64,000 nucleotides of DNA from Crossaster papposus. Taxonomy: Eukaryota; Echinodermata; Asteroidea; Velatida; Solasteridae. The position numbers and the translations under genes were made by a program. The stretch lies in the NCBI GenBank assembly GCA_037893245.1, contig JBAIAA010000258.1, forward strand, positions 1,302,001 to 1,366,000, given 5' to 3'. Shown piece after piece: positions 50,678 to 62,650 of this stretch. Position 1 is the stretch's first letter, and every line of letters begins with the position of its first letter. Under the pieces are notes generated by a model, which did not search any database, was not told the DNA's origin, and saw nothing but the letters and a program-made list of their open reading frames with translations.

Positions 50678-51705
50678 CACTGTTAAAAAAATATCTGTTA
50701 ATTAACAGTATATTCTATTGTCAATTGGCATTACAGAAGTTACTGTTTTTTAACAGTACATTCTACTGTTGTTTTTATCTCTGTTTATTAACAGAGATTA
50801 TACTGTATTGGGTACTGTACACCTACAGGTATTCCCCTGTTTTGCAACAGTGATTAACCCGTTGTTTTTTTGTTAATATAACAGCAAGTTTTGTCCAAAA
50901 ACAAACGCTCCTGTTGCAGTACAGTTTTCTGTTGTTATGCATAATTGCGGCAATTTACATCGATGAATGAAGTAGGAATGGGAACCAGACTTAGTAGGCA
51001 TATAGATTAAGTAACTGGTTATTACACATTACACAATACTATTACCACACATATACAGATAGGACAAATGCTATACGATAACCTACTAAACACTTTAACC
51101 ACTGTCGTGAGTTACTTTTATATTCAGCTTTTCCCGCCACGATGAAGTCACGCTTTCAAATGAATAATATTAATATTTCAATGCGAAGGGAGATGGGATG
51201 CGATTCTTCAGCTTTATTTGCTAAAAATCAAAATTGTCTCAGGGAATTGCTTTAATAATTACACAAAGTGGTCAAAAAAGTGTGTTTTGTGGTAAAAAAC
51301 ACAGTTTAACATGACTTTTGTGAACACTAATTTCCTCACTTCTGATTGGTCAGTTGCTGCGTAATGAGATTCGTGTAGGAGAACAGTAGATTCTCTGTAA
51401 ATAAATACTTCGTTGGCGTTGCTGTATATTTACAGCAAAATGTGCTGTTATAAAACAGTAATGTTGCTGTGTCTTCACATAACGGATTAAAATGCTTGTT
51501 CAAAAGATGATGTTTCTTGTTCCAGTACAAAACTTTAATTCAACAGCGAACATTCTGTAACCAAACAGATAAATTCAGAAAAATGTACATAGACAGTACT
51601 AGTTTTGTTTCTATGCAAAGAAATCCAAAAACAGTAATATCTACTGTTATATTTTGACATTTTCAACAGAAAAACAACTGTGAAGTTACACAATTTTTAA
51701 CAGTG
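50678..51705. mobile_element. TIR element, CACTGTTAAAAA ends, TA duplication
   Basis: CACTGTTAAAAA at the left and TTTTTAACAGTG at the right are flanked by TA (50676-50677 and 51706-51707). The interior repeats CTGTT / AACAG words at both ends. No transposase ORF. It is probably a mariner-type non-autonomous element. Confidence 0.75.
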
Positions 51706-52180
51706 TATATTTACACACTCCCACCATTTCTTTCACCAAACGGCCTCCTTTTTCAAAAGAAATTGTGGGCGGGGCACATTTCATGCAAATGAGCTATCGT
51801 AGAAATTCTCCTTTCAATAAGGGTGGTACACGCTGCAGGATATAGTCTGCATTATGTCTGGCCGACACAATGGCGTGTGCACGATGATAACATTCCCAAC
51901 AATTTGATAAAGTCATACCGTAATGCCCATCTGTTGAGATTGTTACTCCACTGTCTACCCAACAATTCGTGGTTGGATCAAGGAAAATAATAATAATACA
52001 AATAGTTGGGCAATGTTTACCCAGCTAACATGACTAACTACGTTGTCGATGTTTTTGCTTACCCAACTACCAATGTACTCAATAGTTGAACAAAATGTCA
52101 CCAACAATTGGCTGATGAAGTTTACCCAGTACTATTTCGCCCAGCTTTTGTAACTGTGCATTACAGTCCCCTCGACGGTG
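51706..52180. repeat. Sequence with CCAAC/GTTGG repeat similar to 26460-26775
   Basis: From about 51890 to 52130 the words ACCCAACTA and TAGTTGGG alternate. No gene. Confidence 0.45.
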
Positions 52181-53500
52181 GAAAAACTCAGACACCCCGT
52201 ACCGTGTCCCGTACCATCATGACGGACCCAACACGGAAACAGTACGTGTCACCAAGGATTGACTATGGACCCAACATGAACCACCCCGTACTACCACGGA
52301 CCCAACACGTTTCACCACGAACTGCCCCGGACCCCACACGAACTGTCCCGAACTGTCCCGGAAGAGCTACGGATGCACCCCACCGCCGTTTCTTAAGCGA
52401 CATACAATTGTGCGCATGTGTCATTTTCAAATCTAGATTAAATAAAATGCATTATTCATGAGCGGTGACCCGCGACAGTGGGACGATAAAAAAACGGAAA
52501 TTACCAATGAATACTAACATTAGGGGCTTTTCAATTTTCATCAGTTTATTCATAAGAATATTCGTGATTTAATAAACCCCCCAAACCAAACAAAATTGGT
52601 ATGACACTCGCTAAATTTAAACTGAAATACAGACGCTCCGTTTCGTTAGGCATTAAGGGAAAGGATGGTTTTCAGGACAAATTTGACAGTGAAGATGACT
52701 TTTTCCAAACTCAAAAAATGGTTTGTATAAAAAAGCAGATTGTGATCTCTTTGAATCATGTGTTTTCGAAAGAGCAAACCCAGCAAGTGATAAACAAAAC
52801 TAGGTTTGAATATTTAGTTTTTTCAATCTTTAACGGAGTTTTCTGCAACGCGACATTGCGGCCTAGTATGATACCCGTGTAAATAAGTCTCGCATATTGT
52901 TTGGGACACGTTTAGGAATACGCGGTTCTAGATTTCGAACCAGAGTGGGCAAATATCAGACTGAATACTGTTTACAATTTTTAATTTGCCGCGTATTCGG
53001 CCCGAGATTCGGCCCGAGCGTTGCGGAAAACTCCGTTGAACAATGGCAGAAACAGCGGTGACCCTGAACCAACCCGGACCCAACACGGACCCAACACGAA
53101 CCGTCACGGAGACTATAAATACAGGTGCATTTTTTCATTGGTTTTCACTTTGGTGGTGACACCGTGTTGTGTCCGGGGTGGTACGTGGCGACAACGTACA
53201 AGTATTGCCAAGCATCATCACGTTGCCACTACGGATTCAATACGTACTGTCCCGAACCCAATACGAACCGAACACGAACCATCCCGGATTGGGCTTCCAT
53301 ACCGAACCGTCCCGAACCACCCCGACTTTTGTTAACAGTTTAAAAAAGTCGGGGTGACCTCCCGAACCATCCAGGACTATCCCGATTCACCATCCAGAAC
53401 TACCCCGGACCCAACACGAACCACCCAGGAACCAACACGGATAGGACCCCGGATCGGCAATATTTCAGTCCGGGATGGTTAGGGACTTTGGTGTGACTGG
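52181..53500. repeat. Degenerate GC-rich repeat (ACCCAACACGAAC words), two blocks
   Basis: Blocks at about 52190-52390 and 53040-53480 consist of irregular repeats of CCCGGACCCAACACGAACC type. The 650 bp between them is AT-rich and carries one ORF. A shared, dispersed origin is likely but boundaries are not clear. Confidence 0.6.
52601..52882 (+). CDS. Unidentified 93-codon ORF
   Basis: Starts ATG ACA CTC at 52601 and encodes a basic protein with KFKLKYRRSVSLG and an acidic DSEDDFF patch. No domain recognised. It lies between the two GC-rich repeat blocks and may be chance or an element remnant. Confidence 0.25.
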   Translation: MTLAKFKLKYRRSVSLGIKGKDGFQDKFDSEDDFFQTQKMVCIKKQIVISLNHVFSKEQTQQVINKTRFEYLVFSIFNGVFCNATLRPSMIPV

Positions 53501-53558
53501 GGCTTTATCTTGAAGTAAGGTCAAAAAGCCTATCCCAAACTATTTAAGTTGATCGGAC

Positions 53559-55105
53559 CATAGAGAAAGGACCACAGAAGCAGTTTGAACTTCCCGGGCG
53601 ATAAAATCTAAGCCAATTACTGTTATCAGACCCCCTGGTATGCCCATTGCTAAAGCACTACGACCGCAAGCTGGACCACTGACCGCAAGCTTCCTTTGAC
53701 GCGATACGTTAGTCGCCGACATTTTAGCTGGTAATCGGTAACCTCCTATGCGTTGTACGGTGAAAAACTCAACGCTGACGTCACTTCACTGCAGCGATTT
53801 CCCACTTTCTGGAGAAAAAAAAATGTGAACAAGCGAAGCTTTAACGCATGCACAGTGTTTATTGGTGACTCATACCACGTGAAGTACCGATGTGCAGTTT
53901 CTATATTCGAAGCAGTATATTTCAACGTTTGTTCGGCGAAAATCGGCCAAGTTTTCAGTAAATAATGGTCCATTTATGAAAAAAATCAATCCTAGGGGAT
54001 AGGTTATTAAATATGATATTTTCATGAAAATGCATGACCCTGTATGCTAACGAAATAGTGCATGTTCTTTGTCATGAAATGGGCTTTCTTGTGATGTATG
54101 CCATTACGTTCCCCAGTGTTACCCAACTGTAAACAAAAAACTTGAAAATCGAGAATATTTTAAGTTTTAACGATTTTTTTTGTAAACAAGGCACAAATCA
54201 GCATGACCATTCCTACTGTATACAAAGCAACTTTGAAATGATTTTGTCCATGTCGAAAATAGTATAATTTGTTGCGATTTCCAAGAGGTATGGACATTTT
54301 AATTCAAATTAAAATGTTAACGTATTTACTATAGTATTGTTAACTTAAACATGTTAAAGGACAATCTATTGATGGAACAAAAAGTTACGTTTAATTTGAT
54401 CCCTTGATGGATTACAAAATAACATTTTTGATACACATGGACTGTTGTAAAATGCTCAATTTCAAAGTCTTGCAAAAATTTCGTTGATCAATCAACAATA
54501 ATTAGATAACTTATTGTAATCTGAAGAATTAAATATCGTCGTCCTGAGCCAGCACTAGCAGTGTGTTAATAATTTTTAGCGAATTCTATGGTATGATCAT
54601 TTTGTAAACTAAAAGCATGGCGCTAGTAAAACCATAGAGAAAGGGTAAAACAATCAAGAAATCAATATACTGCATTGAGGGTATAATTTTACTTATTGTT
54701 TGATTTATTTAATAATTACATTTATTATTAGGCCTGTTGTTTTTCAACAGTTAGGTGCTCATCAAAGTCTGGATCTATGTTGATGAGATCTTCATCAAAA
54801 TCACTTAAATCGCTGGAGTCGATGTCTTCACAGACCGGAGTCACGCTAGTGGAAGCCATTTTGTTGTTGTCGTCAAGACGACGAGTCGAGGACGCGAGAG
54901 AGTTGTAATAATTACGCATGCGCCGTACCCATAAAGCTGACCAAGCGAAAGTGAAGGTCAGAGTGCAGCACTCGCTGAGTGACCGACAATGTTTACACTA
55001 GCCTAATTGCGGTCGTAAAACCGCAGATTTTTATCAGCGCGGCGACGAACGTGAGGCGCTTTGAAGCCCGGTAAGTTCAAACTCCTTCTGTGGTCCTTTC
55101 TCTAT
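53559..55105. mobile_element. TIR transposon with 8-bp duplication GATCGGAC
   Basis: The left end CATAGAGAAAGGACCACAGA has its complement at the right end (to 55105), with similarity continuing through AGTTTGAACTT and CCGGG. GATCGGAC is at 53551-53558 and 55106-55113. An 8-bp duplication fits hAT or P elements, and the site resembles the GTCCGGAC preference known for Drosophila P. The TIR word CATAGAGAAAGG recurs just outside the right duplication. No full transposase is seen. Confidence 0.75.
54728..54859 (-). CDS. Acidic ORF near the right end of the 8-bp-duplication transposon
   Basis: From Met at 54859 the product is MASTSVTPVCEDIDSSDLSD, continuing acidic for 43 codons to a stop. It sits 250 bp inside the right terminus, reads inward and starts near CATTTTGTTG. 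It may be the first exon of a lost transposase gene. Similar in style, not sequence, to the acidic ORF at 31303-31497. Confidence 0.35.
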   Translation of the reverse strand: MASTSVTPVCEDIDSSDLSDFDEDLINIDPDFDEHLTVEKQQA

Positions 55106-55113
55106 GATCGGAC

Positions 55114-55544
55114 CATAGAGAAAGGCCGGACCTACCTGTACCTGGGCACAATTCACCGCTACTGACCATACAACCATACACGTACAATGTACATGGGAAA
55201 GTCACAAGTAGATTCCTCGTACCACGGCTGTTGGTTTACGTACGTACGTGGTTTACAAGTAAAATATATGAATCGTACAACATGGGTGCCTTCCCTCCCC
55301 AAGGAGTGTAACTCGTCACAGCGTACACTTCTGTTAAACCATAATGCGATTGATTTCCTTAGCTTTTTTGTTCAGGCATTTTCACATACGCCACTTCGCA
55401 TTTTGTTCTGAATACGACACCGAAAGGGACTAACCCTTACCTTTGGAGAGAAACGAATCCCCCATTAATCAGTCGAGTCGGTTGACTGCTTTTTAATACT
55501 GCACGCACATGTCAAATTGTGTACATCCCGTCGTTATTCAGTTC
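55114..55544. other. No gene seen
   Basis: Short unique-looking stretch with several ACGTAC words. ORF 55187-55411 has no recognisable domain. Confidence 0.35.
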
Positions 55545-55741
55545 TATTCCCCCCCCCCCCCCCCGGGTTCAAACTTTCGTCCTGGATTCAAAATAGTAGT
55601 AACTGGTAACAGCAGAAATCAGTTTGCACGAACCAAGTGTTGAATGCAGGGTTGAACAAATCCCAAACTCAACCTAGGGTGGCAGCGGGTTTGTCTAGGG
55701 TCGAGTTCAACCCGGGTTGAGAGACTGAAGTGTGAAAAGGT

Positions 55742-56415
55742 ACATATCGTCACCGTTTTTACGAAGAGGCAAATGTCATGAAAAATCGTCTTTTATCAAA
55801 ATTGTTTGATGAAAACGATTAAATATTGCAATTTCTACAATCTGTTGAAGTTATACATCCCAAAAATCATTAAAATCCTAATTAACCTAATTAACGAATG
55901 GGCGAATTGGTCCTCAAGTGCCCTTTTGCGTTTTCACGAAGAGGCAAATTGGAAATAGCGTTGACTTCAACGTGTTTATGAAGGGGCACTTTGGTGCGCG
56001 TATTGACTTTAGCGTTTTCACGAAGAGGCAAATTGGGCGAATTGGGCGCGTACTGGCTTTTAGCGTTTTCACGAAGAGGCAAATTGGGGGCGCAATGGGA
56101 AAATGTATACATTCTGACTCTCACAGCCACGGGCGAATTTGCTAATGTATCGTTTTTTCGTTTTCACGAAGAGGCAATTCTATTAATTGATTAATTCTGC
56201 AAAACCAATCGCCTATTGTTCTTAACGTTTGCTATATTTAAGAAGATTTAAATTTCTTCTTTCCCATGATACCTTAATCTTGTATATTCTATGAATATTT
56301 ATGTTTCAAACTGCCAAACGAAAAAAGGACAAACTTTACAAGCGATTTTCTCGAAAGTTTGTTCAGACCGTGAAAGGCTCAATTTGCCTCTTCGTGAAAA
56401 CGGTGACGATATGTA
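55742..56415. mobile_element. TIR/hairpin element with internal TTCACGAAGAGGCAAATTGG repeats
   Basis: The left end CATATCGTCACCGTTTTTAC and the right end GTGAAAACGGTGACGATATG are inverted. The block copy at 57345-57845 lacks the insertion. Inside, variants of TTTTCACGAAGAGGCAAATT recur at about 55757, 55930, 56018, 56068 and 56160 and keep ORFs open on both strands. Confidence 0.75.
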
Positions 56416-56445
56416 CATGTAGGGAATTTGTTTAAGTTGACTCAC

Positions 56446-56523
56446 CAAAACTGCATGTTTCTGTTCTTGTTTGTGTTTTGTTGCAACACCATTGGCTTCA
56501 TCTTCAGATGGCTTTTGGCCATC
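56446..56523 (-). pseudogene. Copy of the 78-nt exon-like segment, acceptor lost
   Basis: Same 26 codons as 57622-57699 with one replacement (Tyr to His) and one silent change. The donor GTGAGT is kept, but the acceptor CCAG is replaced by CCTT. Confidence 0.55.
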
Positions 56524-56664
56524 AAGGAAGAAAAAAACACCCAGAATAAATTTCTTATGATTTGGAGGAAAGAATTAATGACATCATGTTGTGGGTTTAA
56601 TGGATGCTGCTAAAATTCACAATTATTTGACTTTTTCGTGCAAAATAACCTTATAAAACTAATA

Positions 56665-57010
56665 TAGAAGTTTACTTCTTTTTGGGGGGCCACCCGGAAT
56701 AGTTTCTCGATATCAAATATACCCAGCACGATATGTGGCAGAGGGGTACTCCCCTATAATCCCTATACTTTATACGCACTCAACACTATTGTAACCTAAC
56801 CCATCCCCCCCTTGAAACCTAAAAGGAATTCCTGAGATTCCGGGAACACAATGGTCAACACAAAAGAGGGGGGGTTTTCTCTGCCACATTCGTGCTTCAT
56901 ATGATATTAAAGGTCAGTTTTAAACCCTTCATGCGGCACGCAGGGGAGAAAATACAAGTATTTTTAAAGGTTTGGCTTAGGGCTTATTCTACCTTACCAT
57001 TACCTCCATT
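56665..57010 (+). repeat. Dispersed repeat, copy 2
   Basis: Carries GCCACCCGGAATAGTTTCTC and later AGGTCAGTTTTAAACCC and CAAGTATTTTTAAAGGTTTG as at 34955-35170, with about 200 bp of extra sequence in the middle. Confidence 0.7.
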
Positions 57011-57344
57011 CAGACTCACGTGAGAATGTATTGTTCAGTAGCTAGCGGTATGCCACAATTGAAAGAAAATAATGCAACCCTGCCTGTGTGCCCCTAAAAG
57101 GCCCATCCACAGGCACGCTCACCAATGTATTTTTAGTGGCTATCGCGTGTACGTCGTGCGTTTTCTCGCAGCGCTCTAGCCAGCCACGCCTTTGTAAAAG
57201 TTTTTTATTTCAAACAAAAATGCATACTGCTTCCGCCATTACTGGGGTAAAGCATGAGGAGTTTAAAAACAAGCCCTTTTCACACTAGACATATCGCGGT
57301 CGACGCTGGGTTGAAAACATGCAGCGTTTCACACTTGAACAATT
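57011..57344. other. No gene seen
   Basis: Sequence between dispersed repeat and second block copy. ORF 57088-57288 has no recognisable domain. Confidence 0.35.
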
Positions 57345-57845
57345 TCAACCCCCCCCCCCCCCCCCCCTCCTCTCTTTGTCAACCCTGAGAGTGATTTCAA
57401 CCCGGGTTCAAACTTTCGTCCTAGATTCAAAATAGTAGTAACTGGTAACAGCAGAAATCAGTTTGCACGAACCAAGTGTTGAATGCAGGGTTGAACAAAT
57501 CCCAAACTCAACCTAGGGTGGCAGCGGGTTTGTCTAGGGTCGAGTTCAACCCGAGTTGAGAGACTGAAGTGTGAAAAGGTATCCATATGTACATGTAGGG
57601 AATTTGTTTAAGTTGACTCACCAAGACTGCATATTTCTGTTCTTGTTTGTGTTTTGTTGCAACACCATTGGCTTCATCTTCAGATGGCTTTTGGCCATCC
57701 TGGAAAAAAAAACCACCCAGAATAAATTTCTTATGATTTGGAGGAAAGAATTAATGACATCATGTTGTGGGTGTAATGGATGCTGCTAAAATTCACAATT
57801 ATTTGGCTTTTTCGTGCAAAATAACCTTATAAAACTAATACTAAT
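57345..57845 (-). repeat. Duplicated block, copy 2
   Basis: Uninterrupted counterpart of 55545-56640. Begins with a C-run (about 57351-57367) and contains the 78-nt exon-like segment. Confidence 0.85.
57622..57699 (-). CDS. Exon-like 78-nt segment of an unidentified gene
   Basis: A strong acceptor (T-run then CCAG) and donor GTGAGT bracket 26 in-phase codons, DGQKPSEDEANGVATKHKQE followed by QKYAVL. The peptide is hydrophilic and I recognise no family. No partner exon was found in the window, so it may belong to a gene extending outside or be an element exon. Confidence 0.45.
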
Positions 57846-59979
57846 TTGAAAATGGTGGGTGTGATTTAGCTCATAATGATTGGACGCTAACGGTAAGCAG
57901 AACCATGAAATTGAGCCCTGTCCTGTGCACTATACAATGGAATTTGGACATTATGTGCGTGAGAATGCTAACGTACATGTATGTATTTTTATATTAAATG
58001 TAGTGCTAGTGTTGAAGGAAGTAGGTTGCTGTTAACCAGTTTTCTGGCATCTGTGGGTAGCACACCCTGATATTTCTGGCCTAGCCGCTGCGAGCCGGTT
58101 GCTGACAAATATTTCCGGCCTTGCTCGCGACATGTTTATTCCTAGTTTGTTTTGAATTCCAGAAAATTGTTTGTATACACGTCCTCCAACACTAACTGGT
58201 ACACATTAAGTTATGTTGCTGTCCAAATTGCTTGACTATATACAGCTTGAAATTACACATAAGTTTATGGGTAGTGGCAGCAGCCACATGTCATAGACTC
58301 GTGTGTAATATTTAAGCAGCAGCCAAGTAGTTTGGACAAAGCCTAGAAAATTGCAGGCTTAGAATATGTTATGTGCACGGACCAATGTTTTTTTCTTCAT
58401 ATCCACCGATCAACAATTTCAGTAACTTAATTGCTGTTTCGCAACAAGTTGCTTGATATATTAGGCTGTGGTGTCAATCTGTTTGTCTACTGTTAGCAAG
58501 CAAATTACTTTAAAGCATGCTATTACAACTGATGTGGGAAAGAGAAAGCGAGGAACACCTCATGCAAAGGTTATACATGTAACTACAAAGGAAATTCAAG
58601 TTTTTGCAATACAAAGGCATAAAGCTGAAGTATACATGTATCTTTTGCAGCTCTCTATAAAGTAACCAACCAAAATGCTTTCTTGTTTTAAAGATATTAT
58701 TGACACCAAACTCCCCGTTGAATTATTCTTTTCTAAAAAGGCATCTCAGAGATGCATTTATAACAAATTACAGATTGTAGTTGGTTTTTTAATCTGCGAT
58801 TGTTTCACGCACAAGTGTTGGAACAACGCGTGACACACAACTGAATGAGAACTCTCCCCGAATGCAGATTGTGGCCGTAATTTTAATTGCGACTCAGCTA
58901 ATTTTAAATCTTAGAATATATAGTTTTCTCGGAATATAAAGCATTCAGAGAGCTAAAACTTTATTAGGTTCCTATTTTTCAAGTACCTGTCTTAAAATGT
59001 TGACCACTTTTGCTGCTTCAAACGATAACAATGCACAACTGACAAATGGTCTATACTGTAGCTTTATACCATGTATTAATATGTGGACTGCTAAATAATG
59101 AAGAATACAAAAGCTAAGCTTAGTTTGTTAATGAACGGATGGTAGATGAACACATGTTAAATTGGGTTCACTGCTATGAGGGTGAAATTATGGTCAAACT
59201 TTGTCAATTGTCTACTGTATCTACCTTTCTAAACAACGTATCCCATTAATGTGCTCAGTCATGTGAACTACACGTGTCTTCTGAACCAGTGACAGAATTT
59301 AGAGTTTTGTATGTGACAGCCCAAACCAATTCACTCGTGCTCACAGCCCAAACTGGGCACTGGGAAGCGCTGATGCGATTTTGACCCCTGATTGGATAGA
59401 TTTTGTGTGACCTGTGAACTGGGGGTCACCAGCTCCGCGGCTCAGCTGCGCTGTGTGCCATTGAAACGTTCAAATATCAGGTTATGACTTCCTTGAGAAT
59501 TTGTGAAGCTCAAATGGTGTTTTCCAGTGTCCAGTTTAGGCGGTGGGACCGAGCGAACCCAAACAGACTGCATGGTCATTATTTAATATAAAAAAACAGA
59601 GCATTTTTTGTGTATAATTTTTAATGTTAAAACGGGTACAGTCAAAAAAGTGGTTTATTTTATTTGCTACTTATGCAATATATGATATGGGATGATGATA
59701 TCCCAGTGGGATAGACCGCTTTAATCTAAGTCACTTTTGTTATACAAGGCCAACTAATAACTTTAAATCGGAAATAATCATTACAAATTGGCATCAATCG
59801 ACGCAGAAATTGTCGAAGTTTCACTCGCTGTTTAATTGTATTCCGAAAATACCACTTAACCAGTTCGCGCCAGAGAACGTACATATATCCGCACAATGTT
59901 CTCGAGATTGAAAACGGATGACGAATAAACACGTCCCGAGCAAGACCCGAAAAAAATCGTTTAAAATCCACCGATGATG
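57846..59979. other. No gene seen
   Basis: More than 2 kb of AT-rich sequence without domain-bearing ORFs, element ends or RNA genes. ORF 59726-59971 on the minus strand (81 codons, basic) starts ATG but has no recognisable motif. Confidence 0.4.
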
Positions 59980-60245
59980 CGTTAATATGTCAGGCACAGC
60001 AGTTTAATTTCGCAGGGGGTGGGTATATACGCTGCAAACGTTTCCTTGGTTGTTGCGGTTGACGTGTACTTACGCCAAAAGTTACCCGCTGGCGCTGCGG
60101 AGGACGGGTATACACGACTGACATGTATGGCATACACAGCGGTGGACGTAAATATACGTCGACGTTGCCAAGCACGCTTCATTGACGCGGTGGACGTGTG
60201 TATACGCTATATCCTGGTATCACGCTTCAGTCATTAGTCATTGTC
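59980..60245 (+). repeat. Irregular repeat of GGACGTnnnTATACG type
   Basis: Words like GCGGTGGACGTAAATATACG and GCGGTGGACGTGTGTATACG recur at uneven spacing on the plus strand, with relatives at 60018 and 60098. Probably a decayed tandem repeat. Confidence 0.45.
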
Positions 60246-60975
60246 TCTATTGAATTCATACAGCTGAGGATTACCAGCTGCGTCCAGTAATTTCTTGACA
60301 TTCAAATTTCCAAACTATTGTTCCTTAGTCTTCATTGAAATTCTTGAAAGGGTGATTTTCAGCTGAGCTTGCAAATATTTGTATAATTACCGCGTATAAT
60401 AATGTTGCCCCGGCATTGTGTGTAGTTCCACGGATGACATATACACACGCTTCAGATTTTATTTATTTATTTATTTAAACTTATTTATACACGGTAACCA
60501 TTCAACCAAGGTTGTTTTTCAAGGGGCCGTGTTTCGTAAAGTGAACAGTACACACAAATAAAACAAATTAATTTAAATCATATGTGAAACATATTAAAAC
60601 ATTAAGTTGGTGTGCAAACATAAGATCAAAACTTTACAATTAAAGTTATTACAATAACAAAGTTTTTACTTTATAAAAACAAATTTATATAGAAACACAA
60701 TTATATAAAAACAAACAAACAAACACAGATCACAGTAAAAACAATTATAAAAACAACAACTCAAAACCAGAAATCACAAATAAACACTAATCACAGTAGT
60801 TTAAAACATAATTTAAAATAAAGAAAATATATATCATTTTGTTAAAAACTAAATAACCCAAAACCATTAATAAAATAATATATAAAAACAAAATATATAT
60901 ATATACTCTGTAAATTTAAATAAAACAAAGTTAAAAGCAGATCGAAAGCAGCAATTATAGGTCTAAAATAACTTG

Positions 60976-61399
60976 TCAACATACTGGACTTAGAGAGATC
61001 TTCATTTTAAAACATTTCAGACTGGATGCACTTTGAGTATTGGCGTATAAGGAGTTCCAAGTAGTTGCACCTCTGTAATTAAAACTTCGTTTTAGTGACT
61101 CTGTTTTTGGCTTTGGGATTGAAACACACAAGTTACTTCTCCTCAATGCATAGTTTGACCATAGACATGGAGATTTATGACTGGACGATGTTAAATTTGT
61201 CACTCAAATATTGTGGCACCTGTTTATTGATAATTTTGTACATCATAATGGCATCGTGCTGATGTCTTTTTGCATTGAGAGAAATCCAATTAAGTTCCTT
61301 CAGGTTGACACTACTTGGAACACTCCAGTCAACATTTCTGATAACGCGGGCGGTTTTTATTTTGGAGCTTTTGCAGCTTTTCTTGGAGTGTAACCCCAC
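60976..61399 (-). pseudogene. LINE ORF2 C-terminal part after a frameshift
   Basis: Homology resumes in a shifted frame at about 61396 with KTARVIRNVDWSVPSSVNLK and LNWISLNAKRHQHD, then a second frame at 60976-61203 with YRGATTWNSLYANTQSASSL. These are the usual LINE C-terminal motifs broken by at least two frameshifts. Confidence 0.75.
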
Positions 61400-62309
61400 A
61401 GTTTCCCCCCACTACGTCACAGTAATCAAAGTGTGAGGAAACGATGGCATTGTACAAACGATTACAGGTACTCTGGGGGATTATATTTTTGACTTTCTTT
61501 ATGACATGAATACCTGCAAGAGCTTTTTTCCGCACATGGTCAATTTGTTCACTCCAACAAAGATTTTCGTCTACAATGACTCCAAGATGTTTACATTTCT
61601 TTACTCTATTTAGTGGCATCCCGTTAATTATAATGTTTACACCATTGTCTGGCAAATTACGAAGTCTCGCTTTGGTACCCAGCAGAATGACTTCCGTTTT
61701 GTTAACATTTAGACTTAGTTTATTTTTGTTGAGCCAAGCTGAGACATTGATAAGATCATAATTGATTACCTTGACAAGATCGTTGATATCTTTGCTTGAA
61801 TAATATAGGGCTGTATCATCTGCATACATACTGACCTTACAGTTGTTATGAAGGTCATTAATGTATATAATAAACAGAAGAGGACCAATAATTGACCCCT
61901 GTGGTATCCCACAGTGAATAGGGACAGCAGGGCTTGAACTGTTCCCATGAATTGATGTAAAGTGAGAACGATCCCATAGGTAGCTGGTGAACCATCTTAT
62001 ACCATTCCTGTCAACACCATATAACTTGAGTTTGCAGATTGAAATATCCAAATCAACTGTGTCAAAGGCCTTTTTTAGATCAAGCATAACAACACCTGTT
62101 ATTTCGCCATTATCAAAACTGTTGAGCCAGTCATCAGTAATATTGATTAAGGCTGTGGAGGTGGAGTGTAGTGGTCTAAATCCCGATTGATGTTTATTGA
62201 GGAATTTATTGATATTCATATACCCATAGAGCTGATCGAAGACTGCTCTTTCAAGGATTTTTTGAAAAAACGGGCAAGACAGATATTGGCCTGTAATTAC
62301 TAGGTTCAC
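61396..62309 (-). pseudogene. LINE ORF2 reverse transcriptase
   Basis: Contains HQSGFRPLHSTSTALI, VVMLDLKKAFDTVD with the first catalytic Asp, the IPQGSIIGPLLFIIYINDL block and the catalytic YADDTALYYS, then LSLNVNKTEVILLG and HLGVIVDENLCWSEQI. The N-terminal RT motif with NYRPISVLP lies just upstream (62280-62360) in another frame, so this is an inactive copy. Confidence 0.85.
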
Positions 62310-62650
62310 TTACGTCACCTCCTTTATGAATGGGCGTCACTTTGGCCTTCTTCCACTTTAGGGGGAATTTGCCTGTTGCGATGGAGAGGTTAATCAAATA
62401 AGTAAGTTGGTTAACAATGAGCAGCTAATTTAACCAGTCTGGCTGGGCAGTTATCAAAACCTGTAGCTTTTGTTGTTGCGAGAATCTTAATTTGTTTGAA
62501 AACAAAATCATGACAAATTGGTTTAAGATGAAATATCGTTTTACTATTGTCATTGATGTTTCCATTGTCAATGTTACAATTAAAATCATTGCTGTCACTG
62601 GGTATTTCGGCAGCAAGTTTTGGCCCAATGTTGACGGGTAGCAGTTAACG
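62310..62650 (-). pseudogene. LINE RT N-terminal remnant
   Basis: In shifted frames the minus strand reads ATTKATGFDNCPARLVKLA and FPLKWKKAKVTPIHKGGD, the first RT blocks, with stops between them. Confidence 0.7.

Larger units (their letters stand above)
55545..56640 (-). repeat. Duplicated block, copy 1 (with hairpin insertion)
   Basis: Matches 57345-57845: C-run, GGGTTCAAACTTTCGTCCT, GGTGGCAGCGGGTTTGTC, then the exon-like segment. Copy 1 is interrupted at 55742-56415 by a hairpin element. Confidence 0.85.
60460..62650 (-). mobile_element. Non-LTR retrotransposon (CR1/jockey type), 5'-truncated and frameshifted
   Basis: The 3' end on the left has an ATTT/TTTA microsatellite (60460-60478). 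The body codes for RT on the minus strand from about 62640. Upstream endonuclease is missing. Confidence 0.8.

Noticed and set aside
55545-55565. C-run plus GGGTTCAAA as a tRNA B-box
   Set aside because: No A-box or cloverleaf could be drawn around it, and the sequence repeats at 57390 as part of a duplicated block.
59726-59971. 81-codon basic ORF on the minus strand as a gene
   Set aside because: No domain, no splice context, no neighbouring exons; about the length expected by chance.
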